A stretch of 64,000 nucleotides of DNA from Gonocerus acuteangulatus (lineage: Eukaryota > Arthropoda > Insecta > Hemiptera > Coreidae): assembly GCA_946811695.1 (NCBI GenBank), contig OX328126.1, positions 9,717,746 through 9,781,745 on the forward strand, in the 5' to 3' direction. How positions within the stretch are numbered: position 1 is the first letter of the stretch; each line of letters opens with the position of its first letter. A program made the position numbers and the translations under genes. The notes under the pieces were generated by a model. It searched no databases. It was given only the letters and a program-made list of their open reading frames with translations, and was not told the DNA's origin. Positions 1-11,581 of this stretch are shown here, piece after piece.

Positions 1-292
1 CCTGAGTTCAAAACCCGAACAAGCACTAAAGATTTTTATTTTCTAGTGTCTTCTTTCATGGGTTGGATTCGGCCTCCCTGATCATCCCTAGGCCAACCCA
101 GCCTTTAATTAATTTATTAATGGCTACCTTTGGTCATAATGACTCTAGCAGTCAATGCAGCAAAGGGGAGAATCAGGCGGCCGGAGCATAGTACTGACCG
201 CACTATCTCCCTAGTGTGTTGTATGGTCATGAATCAGACACCTCTATAGTATCTGCACCTCAAAGCCTGTTACGGGACTGATTTTTTTTTTT
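1..292 (+). mobile_element. tRNA-derived SINE, family C, cut by window edge
   Basis: The window opens inside the tRNA-like head, at the B-box-like GTTCAAAACCCG, and runs through a body shared with copies at 30065-30420 (+) and 41632-41975 (-). It ends in a T-run after GGGACTGATT. The 5' end lies outside the window. Confidence 0.8.
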
Positions 293-541
293 TTAATAAT
301 TGGTTAAAAAACATTATTTTGTAAATAGCTGAAATGTTTTGCAAAAAAATATATTCTGGTGTAGGAATGTTTATACCAATTTTGAATTGAATGATATAAA
401 ATAAAATCCTTGAAAAATAAAGAGAGACATGACATCGAAGACTGGCTGGATACGAACTTATGGAAGAGCGATCCCTTCTCCTATCAATAGGTTTGGACTT
501 CAGTCTTAATACCATTTTCAACGAGGCAACATTCTATCTCC

Positions 542-779
542 TTAACCCTTTAACGGTCACATTTCGCTAGCTATGTTGGAATTTTTTTAATTTATATTTG
601 GGAGTCTGGGGGGACATCCATTTACTAAATACAAACCCAGGATGTTAAAAAAAAAAATTGTATCCATAAATACGGGGTAGGCCGCTAGAGCGGCCCTTGC
701 CCATTCCAGAGAATCCCCGATATGCAATGCCCGAAAAGGAAAATGGTTCATTCGATGGCGTTACCCTAAGATTGGCAGG

Positions 780-831
<52 letters not shown>

Positions 832-1293
832 CATAATAATAAGGCAGAATTGAGTAAAACATTTCATTAGGAATGCCCAAAAAAGTATTTTTTCCTTCCA
901 GTCTCACGAGAGTAAGGTACTTATGAGACGAATCAATGAATAACATGTAAGCGATATACTCATTTCAATTAAAATCAATTAATTCCTAATCTAGAATGTA
1001 TAAAAGAATTATTAAATACTTTGAAACGATTTCCCGATAAGATGAGTGATCCAGAGAGCCAATAATGCGCGGCCAACACTGACACAAGACGAGTGCGGGA
1101 ATGGGCAAGGACCGCTTTATCGGTCAACTTCGTCATATCTCGGCTCCTCGGGCCCAAGACCTCCAAATACTATTTTTTGGCATACCCCGGCATCTAGCAG
1201 GAAGCATTGGAACCAATTCCGTCTCACTCCCGTTATTCTTTAATTTCAGCGAGCAGGGGCCGCTCAAGCGGCCCTTGCCCGTTAAGGGGTCAA
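542..1293. mobile_element. Probable piggyBac-type MITE
   Basis: The left end reads TTAA then CCCTTTAACGG. The right end reads CCGTTAAGGGG then TCAA, so the ends are inverted and one carries the TTAA expected of piggyBac insertions. Two internal copies of a GCCGCT..AGCGGCCCTTGCCC palindrome lie near 680 and 1260. No transposase was seen. The TTAA duplication is imperfect, so the superfamily call is tentative. Confidence 0.4.
784..828. repeat. poly(A) tract
   Basis: About 45 uninterrupted A residues inside the piggyBac-like MITE. Confidence 0.95.
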
Positions 1294-1639
1294 TTTAAAT
1301 AAAATAGAGAATTCATCTTCATTCCTTACACTTCTTTTTACATTCTTCCTCTACAATAAACAATTCATAAGATTATATTAAAATTATTTATTGATTAAAT
1401 GAACCAATATTATATGTTTATATAAGCAATCATAATTAAGAAGAAGAAGAAATTTTGATTTACAAAGTGAATATACAATATGTACATTTAGTTTTACATG
1501 TTATTATATATTATACATGTCATTTTATTTATTGAGTAACTACATACACAATGATCATACGTATTGTTGAAAGTTTGGGGGGGGGGAGGGGAAATCCGCC
1601 GATAATACATACACTTACTGAGATGAGTTCAGGTGTCCA

Positions 1640-2603
1640 GGAGTATGTGTTTGGTTAGTCTGTTCGTATATCATCTGAGAGTTTCTCTGTTATAATTGCC
1701 TATTTCAGCTATTAGTGGATTGTCTGATAGTTGCACTGAATGAAAGAATTTAGTCGTGAGTATGTATATAGTCTGTGATTGTCCGCATTGCCAGCTTGTC
1801 GTCCATATCTGTAATTTTAGAGTATCTAGGCTAGTCATTTATAATTCGGAGACAGATATTTTGGATTACCTGAAGTTTTTTGTAGTTTGTTGAACAGGTT
1901 GAACTCCAAACTAGACAAGCATATAACAATATAGGGTGTATAATCATTTTATAAAAAATTGTTTAATTTTTAGGGCTTAATTTTTTATTAAAATATGGGA
2001 ACATTGAATATAGTAATTTCATACAACTATCCTGCTTCTGGTTTATGTGTTTGGTGAAGGTGAGACCTCTATCTAGAGTTTGGTCTAAATATTTTGAATA
2101 GTGGGGTTTATTTTTATTTTCCATTTGCAATAAAATGCATGGATCTTTTTAAAACTGCATTGCAATCCGTTTACTATTGTATCGAGTCTGAATGAGCTTG
2201 TATACAGGGCAGTATCATCGGCGAATAGTGAAAGGCTAGTGTGTGTGAATGTTGGCAGATCATTAATATACAAATTAAATAAGTTTGGGCTTAGACAAGA
2301 GCCTTGTGGGACTCCGGCTGGTATGGATTGTATGCTTGAGGTTCTGGAGTTTATATTAACCAAGAATGTTCTGTTTGCAAGAAATGAGTATTTTAAGTGA
2401 ATAAGGTATGGAGGTATATTTAGGTTAATGAGTGTATATATAAGCCCATAGTGCCAGACTGTGTCAAATGCCTTCTCCATGTCAATCAGTAGCATACCAG
2501 TGTGTTTCTTGTCATTAAAATTTTTAGTTATAATATAAATATATGTAAACATCTGTAAAATAAAAACCTGTTTAAATACTTTAAAATCATTTAAAACGTG
2601 CAT
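1640..2603 (-). pseudogene. Jockey/I-type LINE reverse transcriptase fragment
   Basis: An open stretch at 2085-2603 translates to a non-LTR reverse transcriptase. RT motif A appears as DMEKAFDTVWH, motif B as PAGVPQGSCLSP and the catalytic box as LFADDTAL. Conceptual translation continues below 2085 with typical thumb/C-terminal residues but meets stops and frame shifts. The endonuclease and ORF1 are missing upstream, so this is a 5'-truncated dead LINE copy. The spacing and motif wording fit the jockey/I group rather than the R2 group. The exact clade cannot be fixed without a tree. Confidence 0.8.
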
Positions 2604-3515
2604 AATTACATCAACAATTACGATTTAAGAATCAGAAAAAAATATGTAAATACAATAAACTCCTTTAATACTTTATTATACTTAAATTAATTTTTCTTTG
2701 TATTATTCTTGTCATTAAGCTTGACCTTGCAAGTAAATAAAAACAAAGTTATTATCATTGTGTGTTTTTTTATCCAACTTATCGCAACAACAATAAGCCA
2801 TTAGCAGACGGGAGTTGGATTTATGACACTGGTCATTAGCTGTAGCAGGTCGGATTGGTGAATGGCAAGCCGAATGTTGCTCAAAGAGTATTGCTTGTAT
2901 ACCACCAGTATAGACTAAACATGCGTTCATTTATCTATCCTTTCCAGGGTTTTAGACTACAGAGGGTTTGTGTTCCAGTTTGAACATACATAAGGGCAGA
3001 CAGTTTATTTAAAAAAACATTTATATCTAATCGATAGGTATAAAACAAGTTATGTCAATTTTATTTTCTTATTTAAATTAAATTGTCTGTGCTACTTCCC
3101 TGCTCTACACAGATTTCTAGCAGGATTTTAATACAATCACAAATAAAATTTATGTTAAAAAAAATAATAAGCATTCATGAGATTACAGCAAAGCATATTA
3201 AAATAAATAAATAAACAAGTCAAATTAAAAATAAACACAAAAAAGCGTAAGCACTTAAATATTGTAACTTACAAGAGTAGTGGTCAGTTACAGAGAAAAG
3301 CCAATACCTAGAACACAAAGACATAATAAATATACAAGTATTGTTTATTTAAAATTAAATGTTAAGAAAAATAATTTATTTATTTGTTGTTGTTTTTGCA
3401 AGCAAGTGATTAAGGTTTTGAAAAAAAATAATAACAAAGGAATGAATTATAAATTAATGAATAGTTATAAGGTACTTATGTCAACTTAAAAGTCTTATAA
3501 ATATATCAATATTTC
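2604..3515. other. AT-rich intergenic stretch, nothing recognised
   Basis: It lies between the LINE fragment and the 3' end of the gene model at 3516. Short open frames here have no recognisable domain. No tRNA, SINE head or terminal repeat was seen. Confidence 0.5.
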
Positions 3516-3558
3516 TTAGCATGAATCATCTCCAATCTTTGTCACCACACGAATTCCG
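3516..3558 (-). CDS. Unknown gene, candidate terminal exon
   Basis: Acceptor ATTTAG|C is followed by 13 codons ([13 protein letters not shown]) and TAA. The phase matches the preceding candidate exon. It is short, so chance is possible. Confidence 0.3.
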
Positions 3559-3986
3559 CTAAATAAAATGTAAAATGTCTTATTTTTTCTTAGAAAACTT
3601 AGCCAAGCCCCGCAAACATTTTAATTGTACAGTAATGTTTCTGGATTCAAAAATTTGTACTTGTGGTTCCCTGTAAATTAGTACCTCGTTCTTTCCAAAT
3701 ATCTTGATATGACTTCCAGCGGTTTAATATAATTATAGACCCATGCAATATATATTTTTAATTGCTGAAATTAATGTGTCTGCGGTTCTATCAAGGACCT
3801 GGATTAGGTGAAATTTGTTTGTTTCCTGAGAAATACCACCAGTAACTCACTGCATTACCCCAGAGTTCTGATTTTCCTTCTTTTTTTAAATCCACCAATT
3901 GTGGAAGTAAATTTTTCTATTTCCAACACACACATACTTCCCTTAAATATTATTTATTTAAATTTTAATTCTTTATTTTGATGAAA

Positions 3987-4050
<64 letters not shown>

Positions 4051-4140
4051 GTATATATATATATATGTATATATATGTGGAGGTCCGGTGTGTCCAAGTG
4101 TCATGAAACCACATCCAAGTGATCCACACGTAAGTGTAAT

Positions 4141-4226
<86 letters not shown>

Positions 4227-5060
4227 AATGATATTTTACATTACATATTTAAAAGTTTTAAAATTAACACAGAAAATTCTGAAAATTCAAAAAGCTCATT
4301 GATATGTTAAATTCATTGGGATAAACAAATATTATTCGTTATATTTGTCTAGCAGTCGATACAGGTAGCATTGGATACCGGTAGGACGCTCCCGCCATGA
4401 AAGTAGTTCAGTCTGTGAAAAGGTGGCTCCAGTCTGATATGGCAGTCTGTTGAGTTGTAATGGAAGAAACAGTCACATACAGTCTGCTCAGTTAAAATGG
4501 AAGAGCTAGTCTCATACGTGCAGTTCAGTGTAATGGAAGATACAGTCACATACAGTTGAGTTCAGTTAAAAAGAAGATCCAGTCTCATACGGTAGTGCAG
4601 TTCAAAAGAAGCTACAGCCATTCTTAATACAGCTCTAGTTCAGTGCACAGCTAGTTTCATATAGTCATCAGTTTTCATGAAGCCTAGGCTCAATCCGTTA
4701 ATGGAGATACAGTTTTAAAGAAGATCCTGTCATATGCAGTTAATACGAAGCTGGCTTTATATCAGGTAATGCTTGTTTATCCATATGCCTGGATGTGGCT
4801 TATCCATGAGTCTTTTTGTTTTTTATTATTTAAAATTATCTCTGTTTTACTTTACTGGACTCGAACCCGACCCCTGAGATAAAGAGTTTTTAAAATTAAA
4901 TATATAAATAATTTTTATTTTAATTATAACATTTTGGCACATCAACGTGTGGCTATTATAAAAATCTTTTTATTTAAATATTATACATTTTGTCGACCCA
5001 AGGTGGTGCAATTCTCTAATTCAAATATTTTAATTAATTATTTTTATTTAAATTATAACA

Positions 5061-5152
<92 letters not shown>

Positions 5153-7113
5153 TTCTAACATGGCTGTGAGATAATGTTAATTTATTTATTTACATATGGC
5201 GCATCGGCATCTGGGCCATTAGTGCCGATAATGTTAGTGCTTTAATTTGTATTTATTGACTTGGTTCTTTCTGGAATCATTTTTATTTAATTTATGACGT
5301 TTAAATGTAACATTATTTATTGACAGGACATGCACTCCTGAAGATAGACGAGTAGTCCGAAACGTCAAAATTATGTAATAAAAGTATATTTTGAACTTTG
5401 AAGGGTTATTCTTCACCTTGGATTGTATTATTAATTCTTTTTAGTATGTTTAATGGTTGAAGACTGACGGTTCAATAAACTTATGCCAGCTTACGTGTCT
5501 TCAAATCAGCTTCTGGTTCTTTTTTTTTTTTTTTTTTTTAATGGCGCATTGACAAATCTGGGCCATTAGCGCCGATATCCAGGCTGCAGCCAGGAATTTT
5601 CTCAACAAGCCCTGAGATGAGAAAATTCCTTCCGCCGGTGGGGATCGAACCTATCACCATCTCCCACTTATAAATCTAAGGCGCTAGCCGCTAGACCACA
5701 GGAGACCCCCTCTTATGGTTCTTACTATTTATTTTCGTTGAAATTTTTTGACAATCTCTGCTTTGTCATAGCAGTATTTGAAGTATCCCCAATTTTATTT
5801 TGTTGACATTGTTGACATCAATACCAACTAGCCATCTATGAGTGAGAATCCCAAATTTTATTTTGAAGTATCACAAATTGTATTTTTATTTTTAGACATC
5901 TTCGACCTCAGTACCAACTCGCCATCTATGAGTGAGTATCCCAAATTTTATTTTGAAGTATCACAAATTGTATTTTTATTTTTAGACATCTTCGACCTCA
6001 GTACCAACTCGCCATCTGTGAGTGAGTATCCCAAATTTTATTTTGAAGTATCACAAATTGTATTTTTTTTTTAGACATCTTTGACATCAGTACCAACTAG
6101 CCATCTATGAGTGAGTATCCCAAATTTTATTTTGAAGTATCACAAATAGTATTTTTATCTTTAGACATCTTTGACCTCAGTACCAACCAGCCATCTATGA
6201 GTGAATCGACCCTCACACCTCTCGGAACTGACATATTACATTTTAAGATCCAACCAAACATAGATATTTTTTGACTGGTTATTTACAGGTCATCACACTT
6301 TTCTAGCCAGGATACAGCTGATGCCTTTCCTTTTTACATATAAGTCACTCTCTTAGTGTGAATCGAACCATTGACCCTAGGCAAAGAGTGTTCATTCATT
6401 AATATTAAGAGGCACCGAGCAACCACATCAAAAAACATTTAAAGAGGTTAAAGTACCAAATAAATTGTTTGATAAAGAGAAATGCCATAGAAGCACAAAA
6501 CACTCACCTTAGTTTCAGATGATGCATCAATTTCCTTTTTAGTTTCATCTTGAGACACTGTAACACAGACATCTGAAACAACTCCTTCCATGCTTTCCTT
6601 CTTGCTGTTGTCTTCGGAAACTTCAGAACTATCTCCAGAAACAAGTGAATCTACTACTTCTTTGTCTTCTTCTGTCTTCTGTTGTGTTTCAACTTGATCC
6701 AGAGGTTTTTTCACTTCTGTTTCGCCTTTATTCTGATGAAAATTACCATGTTTCATTTTTTCATGCTTTCCTTTACCTTTGGATTTGGAACCCTTTTTTG
6801 TGGGTATGTCTTCTTCTTCGACTCTCTCCGCCTCTGGATCAGAATAATAGTTCTTCATAACGAAAAACGAATCTTCCGTTGAGGTAAAATCACACTGGAC
6901 CCCCACAGAAATTCCTTTCATGTCGAAGCTATTGCTGTCTGGAGAACTACCACTGTCTGCAGGCATCGCAAATCCTGGAAAAACAATTCTTTTCTCTATT
7001 AAAACGGACGACTCAAGTAAATTCTTTAATTTTACGAAGGACGAACGCCTAGAGCAGTCAAATATTTGTCTTAAAGAAATACCAGAAGTAAACAAGTATC
7101 TAAGAACGTGCAT
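3516..7113 (-). CDS. Unrecognised protein gene, proposed 3 exons, about 242 aa
   Basis: I do not recognise this protein. Exon 1 (7113-6508) is a 202-codon open frame starting at ATG 7113 and ending at AAG|GTGAGT. The first ~50 residues are basic and serine-rich with almost no acidic residues, as in a mitochondrial presequence (inference). Residues ~100-200 are acidic/lysine low-complexity. Two downstream candidate exons, 3764-3685 and 3558-3516, have AG acceptors and join in phase (phase 0, then phase 2). The protein would end [13 protein letters not shown]. The gene is divergent to ARL2BP. The first intron would contain SINEs, (TA)n tracts and a tandem array. Other exons could exist between 3765 and 6507, so the 3' half is tentative. 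Confidence 0.4.
3685..3764 (-). CDS. Unknown gene, candidate exon 2
   Basis: Acceptor TTTCAG|CAA and donor ACGAG|GTACTA bound 80 nt that translate as [20 protein letters not shown] and seven further codons. Phase 0 at its start matches the phase-0 donor of exon 1. No homology is recognised. Confidence 0.3.
3991..4223. repeat. (TA)n microsatellites
   Basis: Two long (AT)n runs (3991-4075 and 4144-4223) flank a ~65-bp unique spacer containing TCCGGTGTGTCCAAGTGTCA. A related spacer motif occurs near 57420. Confidence 0.95.
4385..4765. repeat. Degenerate tandem repeat, unit about 50 bp
   Basis: Repeated blocks carry CAGTTCAGTTAAAA, GGAAGATACAGTC and CATACAGT in the same order with variable spacing. 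Roughly seven diverged units. Non-coding. Confidence 0.6.
5063..5149. repeat. (CA)n-(TA)n microsatellite
   Basis: An uninterrupted CA run passes directly into a TA run. Confidence 0.95.
5338..5366 (+). ncRNA. Hammerhead-ribozyme-like motif of a Penelope-type remnant
   Basis: The sequence has CTGAAGA (the CUGANGA box), a short hairpin GAC..GTC, then CGAAACGTC. This order matches the conserved core of hammerhead motifs described in Penelope-like retroelements. The downstream segment (ATTATGTAATAAAAGTATAT) and a 70-bp module at 5450-5515, shared with 49495-49640, look like the rest of the element. Stem II is short and catalytic activity is not assured. Confidence 0.4.
5521..5708 (-). mobile_element. 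tRNA-derived SINE, family A
   Basis: Read on the minus strand, the element starts GGTCTCCTGTGGTCTAGCGG (A-box region), carries B-box GGTTCGATCCCC, has the family body (palindromic GAGAAAATTCCT region, then GGCGCTAATGGCC) and ends in poly(A). Other copies: 46697 (+), 48884 (-), 51960 (-) and 62789 (-). Confidence 0.9.
5750..6205. repeat. Tandem repeat, 90-bp unit, about 5 copies
   Basis: The phrase GCCATCTATGAGTGAGTATC recurs at a 90-bp period (5921, 6011 and so on; one unit is 89 bp). Three units stay open in one frame because 90 is divisible by three, which produces a misleading 78-codon repeat ORF. Later units are slightly diverged. Confidence 0.9.
6272..6422 (-). mobile_element. tRNA-derived SINE, family B, degenerate
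   Basis: It shares the 3' module (GGTTAT..AGGT..CCA) and the tRNA-like head of better copies at 9262, 41150, 44303 and 44983. The B box is eroded. Confidence 0.6.
6508..7113 (-). CDS. Unknown gene, exon 1
   Basis: A long ATG-initiated frame of 202 codons ends at a strong donor (AAG|GTGAGT). The length is unusual for this AT-rich sequence and the composition is protein-like (a basic N-terminus, then acidic and Lys-rich blocks). The in-frame ATG at 7113 is the first. The internal methionine in the PGFAMPADS region could be an alternative start. Confidence 0.6.
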
Positions 7114-7845
7114 TTAAAAGAAACTATAAAGAATAAAATAATCCAACAGTCTCGCAAAATGAGCCCAATTGTCCTTTTAAACTGTCAATGTAAAATCTCG
7201 ATTTGTTAAAACGATCTTTTAAAAAAACGTCGGTATTAAAAGCTACTTGAGAAGGTTAAGCCACTTTAAATGCCGCGGGGAAAGCAACTAAGAGCACATG
7301 TGTCTTCTTCATGACACAGATGTAAACAATTACAAATATTTTGTAAAATAAATTTAGTTTGGATAACAATTCCATTATTTAAAAATATAAGGATATATGG
7401 TTCAAGATGTACCTATTTTTAAAGCGCTCAAGAAAGGTATGTATATAATACACGTTCTTATACGACTACAAAAAATAAGCGCGGGAAAGTATACGATTTA
7501 AATAAAACATGAATTAATAACTTTTTTTCCTATAAAATTAATTTGGCAGTTATTCATAAAAATGGTCTAATATTACAGACATTTCGGTAAAAATTCGCAA
7601 TTTGAAAGATAATTTTGAGGCTATTTTATTTAGAGTTTTTAACATATAAAACAATAAAGCATTCATTATACTATTGTTATTTACATAAGTAGTCATTTTT
7701 ACAATTTCAAAAATTACTGGAAATATAATTTCAAGTGTAGTTTGATGAGTTTTTATTATTGTCTTCTAGTGACAATTGTTGCTATGACAGTGAGAAACAC
7801 AACCAGGTTGGGAAAAGTATGTCTTAGTCTATTTTCCTCTTTTCA
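7114..7845. promoter_or_regulatory. Divergent promoter region between the unknown gene and ARL2BP
   Basis: This 732-bp AT-rich interval separates two start codons pointing away from each other (ATG 7113 minus, ATG 7846 plus). No TATA box or initiator can be assigned with confidence. Shared promoter use is inferred from geometry only. Confidence 0.5.
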
Positions 7846-7879
7846 ATGAGCTCTGAAAACAATTTTCATAATACTTCAG
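7846..7879 (+). CDS. ARL2BP: ARL2BP exon 1
   Basis: It encodes the first 11 residues (MSSENNFHNTS) plus one nucleotide; donor TCAG|GTATTA. The variable N-terminus offers little homology support, but the phase with exon 2 fits. Confidence 0.75.
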
Positions 7880-10800
7880 GTATTAATGGAGTTTTTAGAT
7901 GTAGAGCAATCATTTTTACACAATTCATTTTTTATAACTTTCTTTTACACCAAGCAATAATTCCTAAGTATTCCTGTCTGCAAATATGTTATAATGTCTA
8001 CAATTTTCTTTTTCTCCAAATAGAACAAAATGAATCAAGCGACTCAGAATCCGAAGATGGATCAAGAAATATATCCCTCTTTGATGCAACAATTGGTCAT
8101 ATAGAAGATATATTAATTGGTAATAGTAAATTTCATATTTGTTTTTGTTTATTGAAGAAATTAAATATACAAGTCATGTACGCGTGTTCCCCCGAAGTAA
8201 CCCCAGCTTGGCCTCTTGTACATTTCCTGTCTATTTTAATGCAAAATTTATTGAGTAATATTAGCACTTGTGTAATAAATTGAAACAGGTTTATTGAAAA
8301 GTGTGCTATTGACAGGCTCAGTATGTCATTATTGCAGTCTATTCTATCTTCTCTCTCTTTAACTCATAAAAATGTCTGTAGCTTTCAAACCCTGGAAGGG
8401 ACTTGTGCTTTGTCTCAAAAATGACCATTTGGCTGATTATAAGGGCTTCCTGGATCTAGTTTATTTTATCCTTAATATTAACAGTTAAGTCTTCTTCTAT
8501 TATTGATGTGAAGCCCTTACAATAAAAATATTATTGACTAGATTAAATTCATTCACTTTCTTCCTTGTTTTTGGCATGGGGAGGGGGAGCAAGACAGCAT
8601 TTTCTTTTTACATCACTTTATTTTAAAATAATCTGGCCTACACGTTTTGTGGCCACATTGCCAACCCTTCAGGGGTCAGAGTCTAAGCAATTTTTCAAAT
8701 ACATTTAATAAGATATAAATAATTGCCAATTTTTTAAATCTTAAACTAAGCATTAATTATATTTTAGTCATTATGTAAAATCAAATGAATTGTATGTATT
8801 ATACCTCCTCGTCACCTATATAAAAATCCAGGGCTCAAGATCTGGCTGCTAAACTTCTCTATCAGATCTTGAGTTCTAGCCTCTGGACTCTTATGGGTGT
8901 AAAGGGGGGGCTGAAGCCCCCCCCCCCCCCGAAATTTTTATTTCGGTAAAAATGTGACATAAACCTCTTAAAAATAAATTAAATAAGATCACTTAGTTCA
9001 TAAAAAACGTTTTATTTTGGGTATATAGCGTTTTAGTTGGCTAAAACTATTCCAAGTCCTAGATTTTTAGTATTCCATACCCCAGAAATGGTCCTAGCCC
9101 CCCCCCCCCCCGAAATTTTCCCAGCCCCCAAATTATTTCCTATATACGCCCATGCAAACGTGGATGTATATGTGTGGTATGGATAATTCATTTACTTTTA
9201 TATAATGATTAAAATATAATTTATTTAAATCTCAACGTCCACTAATACTTGAAACAATTTTTAGGATGGGTTATCTATAGGTTACCACCCTTTTCTAACC
9301 AGGATAGTGATGATGCCTTTTCTTTTATTCAAATAAAGACCATCACTCCTAGTGGGAATCGAACCCACGACCTTAGGCACAGAGTGAATTCACCTAATCA
9401 CTCACGGCCACCGAGCCTCCAACATATAATTAAATATTAGATTAAGATTTAAAAATTTGACAATTACTATATTTTAAGTGTGTAATAGTTCATTAAATGA
9501 GGCCAATAAACATGTAGAGCAGATGTTTTTAAATAAAGTGGTGTAAAAAGAAACTGTTATGCCAATTTCTAAATGGCAGATGCCAGGAACAAAGAAGGAA
9601 GTGAATTATCATTTAATATTAAATGGAGGCCTAAGATGATACAGTTCCTTCAAGTCCCTGTTTACAGTCTTCATCATCTGCGGGTGTGATGAAGGTTCAT
9701 ATTCACCATGTTCAAGGAAGTAGTCACCTCCAGTTTTAATATAATTATTATTTAAAGAAAAAATGTTTATGGGCCATTCCATGTCAATTCAACCAATGAA
9801 AGTACTGTTTACAACCCGACCCTCTTAGATTTTTTTGAAATCTGAAAAAAAATCAAATTATGATCAGGGACGCTTATTTCTGAATTTACAACACAAATAT
9901 CCATCACTCACCATATTTTTACCAACTACGCAGTGACAATTATAAAATCATAATTATGTTATATAATGATCCCATTCCCATCCCATAATGAAACTTACAG
10001 CATATGTAGTCAATGAACTGAAGATTCAAATATATTTTTTTTTTTTCAGAATTTTAAAAGTACAGTTTTTCGAAAACCGTTACGTACAAGATTTCGAAAA
10101 ATTTCTTGAAACGTAAAATTTGTAATAGGTTGGTCTTGTTGTATACCAAATTAAAGTCCATTTAATAAGCTAAACAATGAGACTATGCTGGCTTTTCTAG
10201 CTAGAATAGAACTTAATCTATCTAGCAATAAACATTTTCCAGTTGACCAAAAAAAGGCGGGTTTTCAATACTTTGAGAATTAATACTAAAAAAACGGAAA
10301 CACATATAAAATTTAAAAAAAATTGTTTTTGGTTATTTTTTGTTAGAGTAACCAACCTAACAAATTTTATTAAAATCCAAGAAGGTCGGGTTGTGACCCT
10401 TGTTGATTTGACATGGAATGACCCTTATATATTTTTCAAATAAAATTTCCTGTACTTATATAATATAATTCAGGAATTGATTTATTAATATAATAAATTA
10501 CTAATTATTTGAACATTGATGTTATAGATGACGACTTTTTAGAAATGCAGACATCATTTCTCGAGAAATATTGGGAAGAATTTGATGAGACAGAAGAAAA
10601 TAGATTGTGTTATACAGCAATTTTTGAAGAATATGTAAGTTCGTTTATTAATTCTCAAAATATTATTTATGTAAAGATCAAAATGTTGTTAAATCTGCTG
10701 TTATCTAATTTTGATATGTTTTAAGGTAATGAAAGTGGAAGATTTCATAGAAAAGAAACTTAAACAAGAAATTCCGCAGTTTGATATGGATGATTTCTAT

Positions 10801-11531
10801 GACCAATTACTGTAAGTAGTTTGTGAGAGCTAGTGATTTTTTTTTTCCCAAGAATTTTGTTATCAATATTTAATATATTTTATTCCAGAGATTACTAAAA
10901 ATATTGCGGATGTCTAATGGCCATGAATGTTAACTTCTAAACTCTCATTCCCTAGGATTGTGTTTGATTCCCACAATTCTCAAAAAAAAAAAAAAAAATG
11001 TGCTTGGGAGGGGAGAAAATAAGCTTTGCAATGTACGGAAGGTATACTGGAATGAGCAACTTAGCATGGGCGTATATAAGGGGGGCTGCAGCCCCCCCCC
11101 CCCAATTTTGGTTTGATAGTAAAAATGTTTCATAAAACCCTTAAAAATTAATTAAATAAGATCACTTAGTTCATAAAAAATATTTTATTTTAGGCTTAAC
11201 AGCTTTATAGTTGCCTAAAACTATTCCAAGTTCTAAATTGTTAGTATTCCATATCCCGGAATGGTCCCAGCCCCCCCCCCGAAATTTGTTTCGTCTATAA
11301 GCCATTTTCAATCTGTATAAATGTGCATTATCTCCTATTTATTACATTACAATCTTCAGATCTTGTTTTTTTACTGTACCATGTGCTTGTTTAGGCTAAT
11401 GTGGTTTCAGTATGAATTAGGAGGAAATCTCTTTTTTGAATACATAGCTAATATCATGTTTCGAGTCTGCTTCTAATATGGCGGACTGAGTGTGTAAGAC
11501 TGGGGGCTGGTGGTGGATGTGCTCAACACAC

Positions 11532-11581
<50 letters not shown>

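Noticed and set aside
2715..2930. 71-codon cysteine-bearing minus frame
   Set aside because: No homology, no flanking splice signals in phase, AT-rich surroundings.
5838..6074. 78-codon repeat ORF
   Set aside because: It is the 90-bp tandem repeat staying open because 90 is a multiple of three.
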